Shown: one piece after another, positions 7,872 to 15,929 of the stretch
Layout of the letters: every line of letters begins with the position of its first letter
Numbering within the stretch: position 1 is the stretch's first letter
Assembly: GCF_937921625.1 (NCBI RefSeq)
Contig: NZ_CAKZTI010000046.1
Location: forward strand, 1-37,670
Origin: an uncultured Campylobacter sp.
GTDB taxonomy: Bacteria; Campylobacterota; Campylobacteria; Campylobacterales; Campylobacteraceae
DNA: 37,670 bases
Direction of reading: 5' to 3'
The notes under the pieces: model-generated
Databases searched by the model: none
Seen by the model: the letters and a program-made list of their open reading frames with translations, nothing else
What the model was told of the DNA's origin: nothing
Position numbers and translations under genes: made by a program

Positions 7872-8624
7872 TTACTCGGTAAAAGTCCGAATCCATCCGC
7901 AGCAGCCGCAATCGCAGCGCGAGGCGGCGGCGGGGTGAAGCTCGCTGATATAGAGCTTTACGGAATCAAGTCCTTGCTTTTTCGCCTGGAAGTAGGCGTC
8001 GCTTGCGAAGCCGAAGTCCGCAAAACGCAAGAAGCTCTCCACGTAGGATTTGCGCGCATTTTGATAATCTATGTAGTAAGCGTGCTCCCAAAGATCGCAG
8101 GCTAAAAGCGGAATTTTGCCGCGTGCGATCGGCGTGTCCGCGTTTTGCGTCGTGATAATTTCTAAATTCGCGCCGCGCTCGTCGCACACAGGCCAGCACC
8201 AGCCGCTGCCGAAAAGCCCCATCGCGCGCTTTAAAAACTCGCTTTTAAAATTTTCCATCCCGCCGAAAGTCTGCGCCAAAGCATCCGCGAGCTCGCCGCT
8301 AGGCTCGCTTGGCTGCGCGATACAGTCGAAGTAAAAATCGTGGTTGTAAATTTCAGAGGCGTTGTTAAAAATACGGCTAAAACCTAGGCAAATTTGATAA
8401 AGCTTTGAAATTTGCGAAAAATTGCACTCCTCGCCGCGCGCCTCCTTGAACGACTGCGTGATGATCGTAAAAAGATCCGCGTTTTGTATCGGAGTGTCCG
8501 CAATATCTCGATTCAGGGCGGAGACGTAGTCCTCGTAAAGCCCGCCGTGATGAAATTTTAAGCTTTGCAAGCTCGCGATTTTATTCGTGCGCGGATCAAA
8601 AGGCAGCGCCCTGGATCTAAACAC
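7872..8624 (-). CDS. sodB: Atypical iron superoxide dismutase
   Basis: 250 aa, clearly of the Fe/Mn-SOD family: N terminus FRSRALPFDP, FNNASEIYNHDFYFDCI at 86-102, FGSGWCWPV at 138-146 and DLWEHAYYIDYQNAR at 177-191. The four metal ligands are present (H25, H95, D177, H181). Odd points: the usual HHGKHHxxY block reads HHGGLYEDY, so the second-shell His (E. coli His30) is Leu29; the active-site Gln (E. coli Gln69) is Glu91; an insert of about 20 residues lies at about 60-82; and an 18-residue tail carries CDCGCC. The GTG start overlaps the stop of the acidic mini-gene (TAGTG), so the two are co-translated. It may be a low-activity SOD or have another redox role; a canonical sodB may exist elsewhere. 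Confidence 0.82.
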   Translation of the reverse strand: MFRSRALPFDPRTNKIASLQSLKFHHGGLYEDYVSALNRDIADTPIQNADLFTIITQSFKEARGEECNFSQISKLYQICLGFSRIFNNASEIYNHDFYFDCIAQPSEPSGELADALAQTFGGMENFKSEFLKRAMGLFGSGWCWPVCDERGANLEIITTQNADTPIARGKIPLLACDLWEHAYYIDYQNARKSYVESFLRFADFGFASDAYFQAKKQGLDSVKLYISELHPAAASRCDCGCCGWIRTFTE

Positions 8625-8797
8625 TAATAATCCTCGCTGTCCAAATCGCTATAATCGTTAAAACCGTCGTCGTCTTCGTAGCTGTAATCATCCTCGTCGT
8701 AGTTGTAGTTGTAACTCTCGTCGCCTCCGATTAAATCATCGTCCTCATATTCGTCCTCATCGAACTCTTCGTCTTCGAAGTCATCGAAATCAGCCAT
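8624..8797 (-). CDS. 57-aa extremely acidic protein, unknown function
   Basis: Reads from ATG 8795-8797 to TAG 8624-8626 with an excellent ribosome binding site (AAAGGAG, 6 bases upstream). Composition is extreme: 20 Asp and 10 Glu in 57 residues, 8 Tyr, 4 Phe and no Lys, Arg or His. Runs such as DEDEYEDDD alternate with YNYNY. It has no signal peptide or membrane segment and is probably disordered. It overlaps mscS by 8 bases and the SOD gene by 1 base, so it belongs to the operon, and the good Shine-Dalgarno argues that it is translated. A metal (Ca, Mn, Fe) buffer or chaperone for the SOD, or a regulator of the channel, are only guesses. I do not recognise the family. Confidence 0.75.
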   Translation of the reverse strand: MADFDDFEDEEFDEDEYEDDDLIGGDESYNYNYDEDDYSYEDDDGFNDYSDLDSEDY

Positions 8798-10904
8798 TTT
8801 GCTCTCCTTTGTCGTTGGAATTTACTTTTGATTTTACGCATTCGCTTGCTATTTCCGGGATATTTTCGATATAAACGCTCTGCGATGGGAAGGCAAACGA
8901 TAGTCCGTTTTGCTCCACGATCTCCATTATTTTAAATAAAACATCCTCTTTAGTTTGGATGAAATTTGCCCATATTACGGTTTTTGTGAAGCAGTAAACT
9001 AAAATATTAATAGACGAATCGCCAAAGCTATCTAGCGCTACAAACATAGTGCTTTTATAGCCTGCTAAATCGTCGATAGAGACCATATTTTGTCTATAGC
9101 GCATACGAAAATCTTTGGAATTTAGCGCCGTATCGGCAGACTGAGCGATGCCTGGGTGAGATTTTAGCATCTCTTTGATGTCGTTTACGCACTTTCGCAG
9201 TTGAGCCGTGCTCGCGCCGTATTCGACGCCTACGGTAAGCTTTAAATTCCGTCCTACCTTTCTGCGGCTCCAGTTTTTGATATTTTGCGCCATTATGTTG
9301 GAATTCGGCACAAAAACAAGAGCGTTATCAAAGGTCCTGATCGTCGTCTTTCTAAAGCCCGTTTCTACGACGTTTCCTTCTATGTCGCCTAATACAACCC
9401 AGTCTCCTTGCGAGAATGAATTATCAAATAATAGCATCACGGACGAGAAGAAATTTGCGATGATGTCCTTGGTCGCAAACGCGATCGCAAGTCCGCCGAT
9501 TCCAAGCGATGCCATAAGCGCCGAGATGTCAAAGCCCAGACGCTTTAGCACCAAAAGTGCGGCGATGATGATTACGATGACATATAGAATTTTAACGACT
9601 AGATTTATGATATCTTTTCTGACGCCTTTTTTCGTGATGTTTCCAAGCACAATAATGCCGTAACCGTCGATGATCTCGATGATGAGCCATGCCCAAAGCA
9701 CCACATAAACGATCGAGAATAAATTTGCAAATTTTATCGGCACGGGCGCCGGATAATAAAATATACTAAGACAGATATCGACCGAATAAGCGATCAGCAA
9801 AATACCCATCGGACGCTTGATAATGCCCACTACTTGCGTTTTTAGAGTTTCGCTATCCAGGGAAAAGCTTTTATTAAAGAATTTAAATACGAAATAGATG
9901 ATGTTGGCAAGCAGTCTGCGAAGCGAGTAGAAAAATAGCGTAATCAGCGTGATTAGAATGAGCTTGCCGAAATTTACGTGGCTGAGCTTAAACGGAATTT
10001 TATCGTTGATATAATCGATCACCGACTTAAAATTTAAGCTCGTAAAAACCACGCTGCTTGCGAGTAGATCGCTATTTCGCGACAGATACGTAAGCACCTC
10101 GTCGTAGGTCTGCTTGTCGTTTTTCAAATCGTTGATTTTAGACTCTAAGGCGTCTATCTGCTCTTGACTGCTTAGATTATTTTTCAAATCATTAAGTTTG
10201 CTAAAATCCCTAGTTTGGATATTTAGTAGCGTGCTACTTAGCTCGCTTTCAAGCGCGCTTCTGCTTGCGCCGTTTACAAACATATCCTCAATTTTCATAA
10301 GTGAGGTATAAAAGATCTCCGCCATTTCCATCTTTTCTAAATCCGCGCTTGCATTTACGTATTCGGGAGAGCTCTGCTTTTTGGCGTATTTTTTTAGCGT
10401 AGTTTGGATGTTCTTTTTATTTTGCGCATACGACATTATGCTTTCGATATCCATATCCTGCTGCGTAATCGCGAAAGGTAGGCGATCAAAGAGCTTAGCT
10501 TTATTGCGATCGATGGCGTCTAGCTCGTTTTTGCTCGCGTTGGCATCGCCGCCGTTAAGCAGGGAGCTGCGTTGTAAATTTAGCTTTTTAATCTCTTTGA
10601 TTACAGAGATAAGCGTCTCGCCGTTAGGAGCTTTTTTTTGCGAAGTCTCCGTTTTAGCGACCTTTTCTGCGATCATATTTATTACTTCGGTTTTATTGCC
10701 ATCCTCTGTACCGAGAGATTTGGATAGAATTTTAGCGACTTCTTTTTTGATCTCGGTTTTGTTGTTTTCTAAAGTAAGATTTGCCTCTGGAGTAGAAGAA
10801 TTCGTCTCTACAAAGCTTCCCTCGCCGGTCGTGTTGAGGTCTGCAAACGCTAAAGCGGCGCTAAAAAGACTAATCGTTAAAAAGCTGATTATAGATTTTT
10901 TCAT
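8790..10904 (-). CDS. MscS-family mechanosensitive channel with a large periplasmic domain
   Basis: 704 aa. A signal peptide (MKKSIISFLTISLFSAALAFA) is followed by about 270 residues of charged, coiled-coil-like periplasmic sequence, several membrane helices (about 310-460), then the MscS core: pore helix with GLGGxxAIAFA-like LGIGGLAIAFATKDIIANFF, the beta domain with SQGDWVVLGDIEGNVVETG, and VFVPNSNIMAQNIKNWSRR. It releases solutes on hypo-osmotic shock from the inner membrane. Its start lies inside canB (35-base overlap), as in C. jejuni where canB and this channel are neighbours. The C terminus overlaps the acidic mini-gene. Confidence 0.9.
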   Translation of the reverse strand: MKKSIISFLTISLFSAALAFADLNTTGEGSFVETNSSTPEANLTLENNKTEIKKEVAKILSKSLGTEDGNKTEVINMIAEKVAKTETSQKKAPNGETLISVIKEIKKLNLQRSSLLNGGDANASKNELDAIDRNKAKLFDRLPFAITQQDMDIESIMSYAQNKKNIQTTLKKYAKKQSSPEYVNASADLEKMEMAEIFYTSLMKIEDMFVNGASRSALESELSSTLLNIQTRDFSKLNDLKNNLSSQEQIDALESKINDLKNDKQTYDEVLTYLSRNSDLLASSVVFTSLNFKSVIDYINDKIPFKLSHVNFGKLILITLITLFFYSLRRLLANIIYFVFKFFNKSFSLDSETLKTQVVGIIKRPMGILLIAYSVDICLSIFYYPAPVPIKFANLFSIVYVVLWAWLIIEIIDGYGIIVLGNITKKGVRKDIINLVVKILYVIVIIIAALLVLKRLGFDISALMASLGIGGLAIAFATKDIIANFFSSVMLLFDNSFSQGDWVVLGDIEGNVVETGFRKTTIRTFDNALVFVPNSNIMAQNIKNWSRRKVGRNLKLTVGVEYGASTAQLRKCVNDIKEMLKSHPGIAQSADTALNSKDFRMRYRQNMVSIDDLAGYKSTMFVALDSFGDSSINILVYCFTKTVIWANFIQTKEDVLFKIMEIVEQNGLSFAFPSQSVYIENIPEIASECVKSKVNSNDKGEQNG

Positions 10905-11538
10905 AATCCATTCCCTTATTTAATAGCGTAAAATGCGCGCCTTCGTCGTCGTAGTTGAATAGCTCGCCCGTTTCGATGACGTAGTGCCAGCCGTAAATTT
11001 TAATCTCGCCGTTTTTGTAGGCATCTTTGATGCCAGGAAAGCTAAGTAAATTTTGCATGGAATTTATAATATTTAATCGCTCGGTGATCCACTCGCGCTT
11101 GTCGGCGCCGAGATCTTTGAGCTTTTCGACCTCGTCTTTTACAGGCTGCATTAAATTTAGCCAGCGCCTTACGTTTGGAATTTTTTCGAGTTTTTTTGCG
11201 TCATAAAACAGCGCCGCGCAGCCACCGCAGTTGCTGTGCCCACAAACGATGATATTTTTGATATTTAGCGAATACAGCGCGTATTCAATCGCTGAGGTAG
11301 TCGCTAAAAATTCCTCGCTAATGCGGTATGGAGGAACGACGTTTGCGATATTTCGCACGACGAAAAGCTCTCCTGGAAGCGTCGAAGTAATTAGGCTTGG
11401 CACCACGCGCGAGTCAGAGCAGCCGATAAAAAGCGTGTGGGGCTTTTGATGATTTGCTAGACTTCCGAAAAGCTCGGCGTGCTCGGCGAAATTTTCTTCC
11501 ATAAATTTAATAGCTCCATTTATTAACTGGCTGGGCAT
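10870..11538 (-). CDS. canB: Beta-class carbonic anhydrase
   Basis: Interconverts CO2 and bicarbonate in the cytoplasm with a zinc ion; important for growth of capnophilic Campylobacter. 222 aa with all ligands: C40, D42 and R44 in GCSDSRV, then H101 and C104 in CGHSNCGGC. VRNIANVVPPY at 61-71 and the C-terminal YEIETG-like WHYVIETGELF are also typical. The ATG has AAGGAG 6 bases upstream. First gene of the canB-mscS-acidic protein-sodB operon and divergent from the BI-1 gene. No abnormality seen. Confidence 0.96.
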   Translation of the reverse strand: MPSQLINGAIKFMEENFAEHAELFGSLANHQKPHTLFIGCSDSRVVPSLITSTLPGELFVVRNIANVVPPYRISEEFLATTSAIEYALYSLNIKNIIVCGHSNCGGCAALFYDAKKLEKIPNVRRWLNLMQPVKDEVEKLKDLGADKREWITERLNIINSMQNLLSFPGIKDAYKNGEIKIYGWHYVIETGELFNYDDEGAHFTLLNKGMDYEKIYNQLFND

Positions 11539-11669
11539 ACTTTCTCCTTAAAAAAGTCGGGAATTATATATTACTTTCATAAATAGATAGAATTCTGGGA
11601 ATTTTTAATTATATATTTACCAAATTTTCGCTAAACTCCCCGCTCATAAATCAAAAGAAGGAGAAAGAT

Positions 11670-12365
11670 ATGAGTCTATACGACAGACGAAATTACGCGG
11701 ACGGATACGAGGTATCTGACGCGTCACTGGAACAAGGACGAATCTCTCAGACCATTAAACAAACCTACGCGCTTCTAACCGCTTCGATGATAGCTGCGGC
11801 GGCAGGGGCTTTTGTGGCGATGAGTTTCGGCGTGAGCTTGGCTATTCATCCATTTTTATATCTAGTGCTTTTAATGGGGCTAATTTTTGGTATGCAAGCA
11901 GCTGTAAATCGCGGCGCTAATACGATTGCGCTAGTTTTGCTTTTTGCATTTACCTTTATTACTGGTCTTACTCTAGGTAAATTGATCGCTATTTATATCG
12001 CAGCAGGCGCTGGAGACGTAGTAACGCATGCGTTTGTGGCTACAGCGATTACTTTCGGTGCTCTTACCGTTTATGCGATGAATACAAAGACAAATTTCGA
12101 CTCTTGGGGCAAGCCGCTATTGGTATCGCTTGTGGCTATTATCGTGCTAAGCCTTTTGAACTACTTCTTTTTCAAAAGCACCGTGCTTGATATAGCGATT
12201 TCAGCTTTTTCGGCTTTAATCTTTTCGATGTATATCATCTACGATACTAAAAATATTATAAACGGCACCTACACTTCACCGATAATGGCTGCCGTAGATA
12301 TGTATCTAAACATCTACAACCTCTTCCTTTCGCTGCTAAGAATTTTCGGCGCAAGCAGAGACTAA
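11670..12365 (+). CDS. Bax inhibitor-1/YccA family membrane protein
   Basis: 231 aa with seven predicted membrane helices from about residue 35 to the end. The family carries conserved acidic residues in the last helices; here SMYIIYDTKNIING (about 187-200) and the AVDMYLNIYNLFLSLLRIFG C terminus match the BI-1 signature. These inner-membrane proteins are thought to be pH-sensitive calcium leak channels or FtsH-associated quality-control factors; the exact role here is unknown. GAAGGAGAAAG lies 5 bases before the ATG. In C. jejuni the homologue also sits beside canB and secG. A GC-rich hairpin follows the stop. Confidence 0.92.
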   Translation: MSLYDRRNYADGYEVSDASLEQGRISQTIKQTYALLTASMIAAAAGAFVAMSFGVSLAIHPFLYLVLLMGLIFGMQAAVNRGANTIALVLLFAFTFITGLTLGKLIAIYIAAGAGDVVTHAFVATAITFGALTVYAMNTKTNFDSWGKPLLVSLVAIIVLSLLNYFFFKSTVLDIAISAFSALIFSMYIIYDTKNIINGTYTSPIMAAVDMYLNIYNLFLSLLRIFGASRD

Positions 12366-12372
12366 ATTTTAC

Positions 12373-12391
12373 GCACCGCTTCGTGCGGTGC
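12373..12391 (+). terminator. Hairpin after the BI-1 gene
   Basis: GCACCGC (12373-12379), loop TTCGT, GCGGTGC (12385-12391): a perfect 7-bp GC-rich stem 8 bases after the stop. The downstream ACTCTTAAC is only weakly T-rich, so termination may be partial. Confidence 0.5.
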
Positions 12392-12422
12392 ACTCTTAAC
12401 TTAAAATTTATAAATCTTTTAT

Positions 12423-12428
12423 TATAAT
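12423..12428 (+). promoter_or_regulatory. -10 box of secG
   Basis: TATAAT after a T-rich run, 33 bases before the GTG of secG. Confidence 0.5.
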
Positions 12429-12460
12429 CGCAAATTCAATTTTTTCAAAAGGTTTTTATA

Positions 12461-12982
12461 GTGACTACGTTATTTTTGGTTTTGCAGGTCGTTTTTGCCG
12501 TCATCATCACCGTTTCGGTCTTATTACAAAAAAGCTCATCCATAGGACTTGGCGCATACAGCGGAAGCAACGAAAGCTTATTCGGAGCGAAGGGGCCTGC
12601 GGGGTTTTTGGCTAAATTTACCGCTGCAATGGGAATTTTATTCGTGATAAATACACTCGTGCTTGCGTATTTCTATCAGCAAGATGCTAAATCTTCCGTA
12701 GTCGATCGCGTAAAGGTCGAAGCAAATGCTACTAAATCCGTGCCAAACGCTGTCCCTGGCGTGCCATCCATACCTGCTTCTGGTGCAAAGCCTAATTTCG
12801 CTCCGGCAAGCACCGAGTCAAATTCCATAATTAGCGGCGAGAGCAATGCGACGGATACGAAAATCGAAGCGCCAGCAGCTCCTGCGACCGGCACTACCGC
12901 AGCTAGCGTACCTGCTCGGTCGCAAGCATCAAGCGATACCAATGCCAGCGCTGCTTCCGCAGATCAAAACACAACCAAATAA
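12461..12982 (+). CDS. secG: Preprotein translocase subunit SecG with a long C-terminal tail
   Basis: Small integral partner of SecYE in the inner-membrane export channel. The first 75 of 173 residues are standard SecG: helix 1 (LFLVLQVVFAVIITVSVLLQ), the cytosolic loop with SSSIGLGAYSGSNESLFGAKGPAGFLAK, and helix 2 (GILFVINTLVLAYFY). The remaining roughly 95 residues are a low-complexity Ala/Ser/Asn/Thr-rich tail, longer than the roughly 110-residue E. coli protein would predict. Starts with GTG, supported by AAAAGG 8 bases upstream and by the protein opening exactly at helix 1. Followed by a palindromic hairpin, then frr with its own -10 box. Confidence 0.92.
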   Translation: MTTLFLVLQVVFAVIITVSVLLQKSSSIGLGAYSGSNESLFGAKGPAGFLAKFTAAMGILFVINTLVLAYFYQQDAKSSVVDRVKVEANATKSVPNAVPGVPSIPASGAKPNFAPASTESNSIISGESNATDTKIEAPAAPATGTTAASVPARSQASSDTNASAASADQNTTK

Positions 12983-12998
12983 ACTCTAAATTTTAAAA

Positions 12999-13027
12999 TT
13001 TAAAAGCGCGAAATTCGCGCTTTTAAA
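12999..13027 (+). terminator. Long hairpin between secG and frr
   Basis: TTTAAAAGCGCG (12999-13010), loop AAATT, CGCGCTTTTAAA (13016-13027): a perfect 12-bp stem whose A/U outer half can also act as the terminator T tract. A further T-run lies at about 13034-13045. A plausible secG terminator, symmetric enough to work in both directions. Confidence 0.55.
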
Positions 13028-13050
13028 TGCTATTCTTATTTTTTTAACGC

Positions 13051-13056
13051 TATAAT
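13051..13056 (+). promoter_or_regulatory. -10 box of frr-pyrE
   Basis: TATAAT after a T-rich stretch (TTATTTTTTTAACGC), 28 bases before the frr start codon. Confidence 0.55.
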
Positions 13057-13083
13057 TTCGCAAATTTTATTTAAAGGATTTGA

Positions 13084-13641
13084 ATGCTAGAAGCTATCTA
13101 CAAAGAGCAAAGAGCAAACGGCGATCGAGCTATCGAGGCTTTGAAAAAGGACTTTACGACGCTACGCACCGGCAAAGTGAGCGTGGCGATCCTAGATCAT
13201 ATTTTCGTGGATTATTATGGCTCGCAAACCCCGCTAAATCAGGTCGCGACCGTCCTTTCGACCGATGCGGTCACGATCTCGATCACGCCGTGGGAAAAGC
13301 CGATGCTAAAGGCGATCGAAAGCGCTATCGCAGCGGCGAATATCGGCGTCAATCCGACTAACGACGGCGAGAGCGTAAAGCTATTTTTCCCGCCGATGAC
13401 GGTCGAGCAACGCCAAGAAAATGCTAAAAAAGCAAAAGCGATGGGCGAGAAGGCCAAAATCGGCATTCGCAACGTCCGCAAAGACGCTAACGACGAAATC
13501 AAAAAGCTCGAAAAAGACAAAGCGATCTCAGAAGACGACGCCAAAAAGGGCTATGACGAGGTGCAAAAGATCACCGACTCTTACTCAAGCAAGATCGACG
13601 ACGCAGTTAAGGCCAAAGAAGCCGAGCTTTTGAAGGTTTGA
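13084..13641 (+). CDS. frr: Ribosome recycling factor
   Basis: Splits post-termination ribosomes together with EF-G. The 185-aa product has the exact family length. Recognisable blocks are LRTGKVSVAILDHIFVDYYG (about 28-47), the hinge to domain II, ITPWEKPMLKAIESAI (about 78-93), NPTNDGESVKLFFPPMT (about 100-116), and the C-terminal helix with VRKDANDEIKKLEKDKAISEDD. AAAGGA lies 6 bases upstream of the ATG. The next gene, pyrE, starts 4 bases after the stop, so they form one operon, as in C. jejuni. Confidence 0.97.
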   Translation: MLEAIYKEQRANGDRAIEALKKDFTTLRTGKVSVAILDHIFVDYYGSQTPLNQVATVLSTDAVTISITPWEKPMLKAIESAIAAANIGVNPTNDGESVKLFFPPMTVEQRQENAKKAKAMGEKAKIGIRNVRKDANDEIKKLEKDKAISEDDAKKGYDEVQKITDSYSSKIDDAVKAKEAELLKV

Positions 13642-13644
13642 GCT

Positions 13645-14256
13645 GTGAATATAGAAAAAATCTATCGCGACTGCGGCGCATATCTGCAGGGGCATTTTCT
13701 GCTTTCAAGCGGCAACCATTCGGAATTCTATCTGCAAAGCGCCAAAGTACTTGAGGATCCGCAGCTCGCGGGGCAGCTCGCAGACGAGCTTGCCGCAATC
13801 ATCGAAAAAGCAGGCGTAGAGTTTGACAGCGTCTGCTCGCCTGCGCTGGGCGGAATTTTAGCGGGCTACGAGCTAGCTCGCGCGGCAAAAAAACGCTTCA
13901 TCTTTACTGAGCGCGTAGATCGCGTAATGAGCCTGCGCCGCGGCTTTGAAGTGCATAAGGGCGAGAGATTTATCATCTGCGAGGACATCATCACGACGGG
14001 CGGCTCGGCTCTTGAGAGCGCTAGGCTCATCGAAAACCTCGGCGGCGAGGTCGTGGGCTTTGCCGCGCTTGCCAATCGCGGATTTTGCAAGGTCGCAAAT
14101 TTAGCGGGCAGCAGTGCTAAGGCTGGCGCCAAGCTGCCCGCGGATAAGCCGTTTTTTGCGCTAGGCAATTTCGAGTTTGAAATTTACGAGCCCGCGACCT
14201 GCCCGCTTTGTGCTGCCGGAAGCAAGGCGATCAAGCCCGGCAGTCGCGGAAACTAG
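13645..14256 (+). CDS. pyrE: Orotate phosphoribosyltransferase
   Basis: Transfers the ribose-5-phosphate of PRPP to orotate, step five of pyrimidine synthesis. 203 aa; the PRPP loop FIICEDIITTGGSALES lies at about 109-125, preceded by the flexible loop (RGFEVHKGERF). LLSSGNHSEFYLQSAKV (about 20-36) is the orotate-side motif. The C terminus contains CPLCAAG, seen in epsilonproteobacterial PyrE. Start is GTG immediately after frr; GAAGG in the frr end can act as ribosome binding site, and no better start is present. Intact. Confidence 0.95.
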   Translation: MNIEKIYRDCGAYLQGHFLLSSGNHSEFYLQSAKVLEDPQLAGQLADELAAIIEKAGVEFDSVCSPALGGILAGYELARAAKKRFIFTERVDRVMSLRRGFEVHKGERFIICEDIITTGGSALESARLIENLGGEVVGFAALANRGFCKVANLAGSSAKAGAKLPADKPFFALGNFEFEIYEPATCPLCAAGSKAIKPGSRGN

Positions 14257-14353
14257 GCGCCGATTTGCTGCTAACAAACCGCAACGAGATTAAATTTTAT
14301 CCTCTAGGCTTTAGCGCGACGGAATTTTAAAATTTAATCCAAAACGGATCAAA

Positions 14354-14779
14354 ATGGCAAAGCAAAAAGCTAAAATTTCACCGATTTTTCTGCGCGTAAA
14401 GGCCTTCATCGTCGATCTTTTCATCATCGCGATGCCCCTATTCTACGGCGTTACCTATCTCATCTTGGGTTCAAAGGAAGCTTTGTGGCGCAACCAAGCC
14501 GCGATCGCGCTTATCTGGCTTGCTTACGGCGCGATTTGCGCGGCATTTTACGCCCGCAGCGCCCAGACGCCTGGCTACAAGCTCGCGGGGCTTTACCTCA
14601 TCGACGTTCGAAGCGGACGCAAAGTAAGCTTTTTTAGGGCGCTGGCTCGCTTTGGATGCTTCGTATTTGCAGGCTTTAGCATCGTGGGACTTTTGATCTG
14701 TTTCTTTCGCAAAGATAGATTAAATTTACACGACCTGCTAAGCGGAACCGCGCCCGTCGTACGAAAGGACGCGCAGTGA
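14354..14779 (+). CDS. RDD-family membrane protein
   Basis: 141 aa, four hydrophobic segments. The hallmark of the family, Arg-Asp-Asp-like, appears as RVKAFIVDLFIIAMP near residue 14, followed by helices at about 18-36, 50-66 and 100-122. The loop PGYKLAGLYLIDVRSGRKVSFFRALAR (about 76-102) and the end NLHDLLSGT are classic RDD elements. Function is unknown; the family includes proposed transporters. It overlaps rnhB by GTGA, so translation is coupled. The pyrE-RDD neighbourhood matches C. jejuni. Confidence 0.88.
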   Translation: MAKQKAKISPIFLRVKAFIVDLFIIAMPLFYGVTYLILGSKEALWRNQAAIALIWLAYGAICAAFYARSAQTPGYKLAGLYLIDVRSGRKVSFFRALARFGCFVFAGFSIVGLLICFFRKDRLNLHDLLSGTAPVVRKDAQ

Positions 14780-15339
14780 GCGGGCAGATTTGCGGCATCG
14801 ACGAGGCAGGGCGCGGCTGTCTTGCGGGGCCGCTTTGCGTTGCGGGCTGCGTGCTGCAGCGCGAGATCGCGGGACTTGCCGATAGCAAAAAGCTAAGCGA
14901 AAAGCACCGCGAGGAGCTCTACGCCGTAATCACCAAAAACTCGCGCTACAAAATCGTCGAAATTTCAAGCGCGCAGGTCGATGAGATCGGACTAAGCGCA
15001 TGTCTAAGATCGGCGCTTGAGCAGATTCTTGCGTATTTTGCGGATTTTAGCGGACAGATCATCTACGACGGCAACGCAACCTTCGGCGTACGTGGGCTTC
15101 AGACGCTCGTAAAAGCCGACGCGCAAATCGCCGAAGTAAGCGCGGCAAGCATCCTCGCCAAGGTCACGCGCGACCGCACGATGAATGAACTCGCGCAACG
15201 CTACCCGCAATACGGCTTCGCGCAAAACAAAGGCTACGGCTCGGCCGCGCACATCGCGGCGATCGAGCGGTACGGGCTCACGCCTTTTCACCGCGCAAGC
15301 TACAAGATCAAATCGCTGCAACCCTCGCTGTTTGATTAA
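14776..15339 (+). CDS. rnhB: Ribonuclease HII
   Basis: Removes ribonucleotides and RNA primers from RNA-DNA hybrids. 187 aa; the catalytic acidic residues appear in GIDEAGRGCLAGPL (residues 6-19), the ADSKKLSEKHRE block follows, then IIYDGNATF (third acidic position) and KVTRDRTMNELAQRYPQYGFAQNKGYG at about 129-155. Start is GTG overlapping the stop of the RDD gene; the DEAG motif only six residues in fixes it. Length is on the short side but complete. Confidence 0.95.
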   Translation: MSGQICGIDEAGRGCLAGPLCVAGCVLQREIAGLADSKKLSEKHREELYAVITKNSRYKIVEISSAQVDEIGLSACLRSALEQILAYFADFSGQIIYDGNATFGVRGLQTLVKADAQIAEVSAASILAKVTRDRTMNELAQRYPQYGFAQNKGYGSAAHIAAIERYGLTPFHRASYKIKSLQPSLFD

Positions 15340-15929
15340 CGCGGCAGCAAGCTTGCTTGATCGGCGAGGCAAAAACCGCCGATTTCGATTGATATTTTAG
15401 ACGGTGCAAAACTAAATATCCAAAGACGAAGTACACTGATTTCGACTGATATTCCGTTGGCAAACGGCGCCGAAACTCATATTTGAATGCAAAGCACGCC
15501 GATTTCAGCCGATACGATAATCGCTAGTTTTGGCAGGCGAATACGCTTTTTCGCTAGCTCCTCAGAATTTTAACCGCACTTCCTCAGCCCGCGCCCGCGG
15601 CTGAAGCCTGCTCTTGCACCGCTCTTTGAAATTTTAACCGCACTTTCGTATCTTGCAAGAGTCCGTATAAGGTCGAAATTTTATCTAAAACCGCAAGCTC
15701 GGCTCGCTAGCTTATCCGCGCCGCGCAGTATGCTGAATAAAATTTAAAATTCCGCGCAGCGTAAATTCAGCCCGCGCACCGCAATAAGGCTAAATTTAAA
15801 TTTAGCCTTGACGGCGAGAAGGCATCGTGCTTTAAATTTAAAATCCACGTAAAATCTTGAATGAAATTTTGATACAAAAAAGCGGCTAAATTTTAAAATT
15901 TTATAAAATTTAGCCGCGAGATGAGGTGC
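15340..15929. other. 590-bp spacer with degenerate ~60-bp direct repeats
   Basis: No coding frame. Three related blocks begin CCGATTTCGATTGATATT (15379), CTGATTTCGACTGATATT (15436) and CCGATTTCAGCCGATACG (15499), spaced 57 and 63 bases, with similar sequence between them. Further right, AATTTTAACCGCACTT occurs twice about 64 bases apart (near 15566 and 15630). A terminator for the minus-strand lipoprotein gene closes the region. Confidence 0.55.
15874..15917 (-). terminator. Intrinsic terminator of the lipoprotein gene
   Basis: On the minus strand GCGGCTAAATTTT pairs with AAAATTTAGCCGC (plus-strand arms 15882-15894 and 15905-15917, 13 bp) and is followed directly by TTTTTTGT. It lies just after the stop of the lipoprotein gene. 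Confidence 0.8.

Noticed and set aside
10381..10923. 180-codon plus-strand frame opposite the mscS start
   Set aside because: It is exactly antisense to the well-supported signal peptide and coiled-coil part of mscS, has no ribosome binding site and no family signature.
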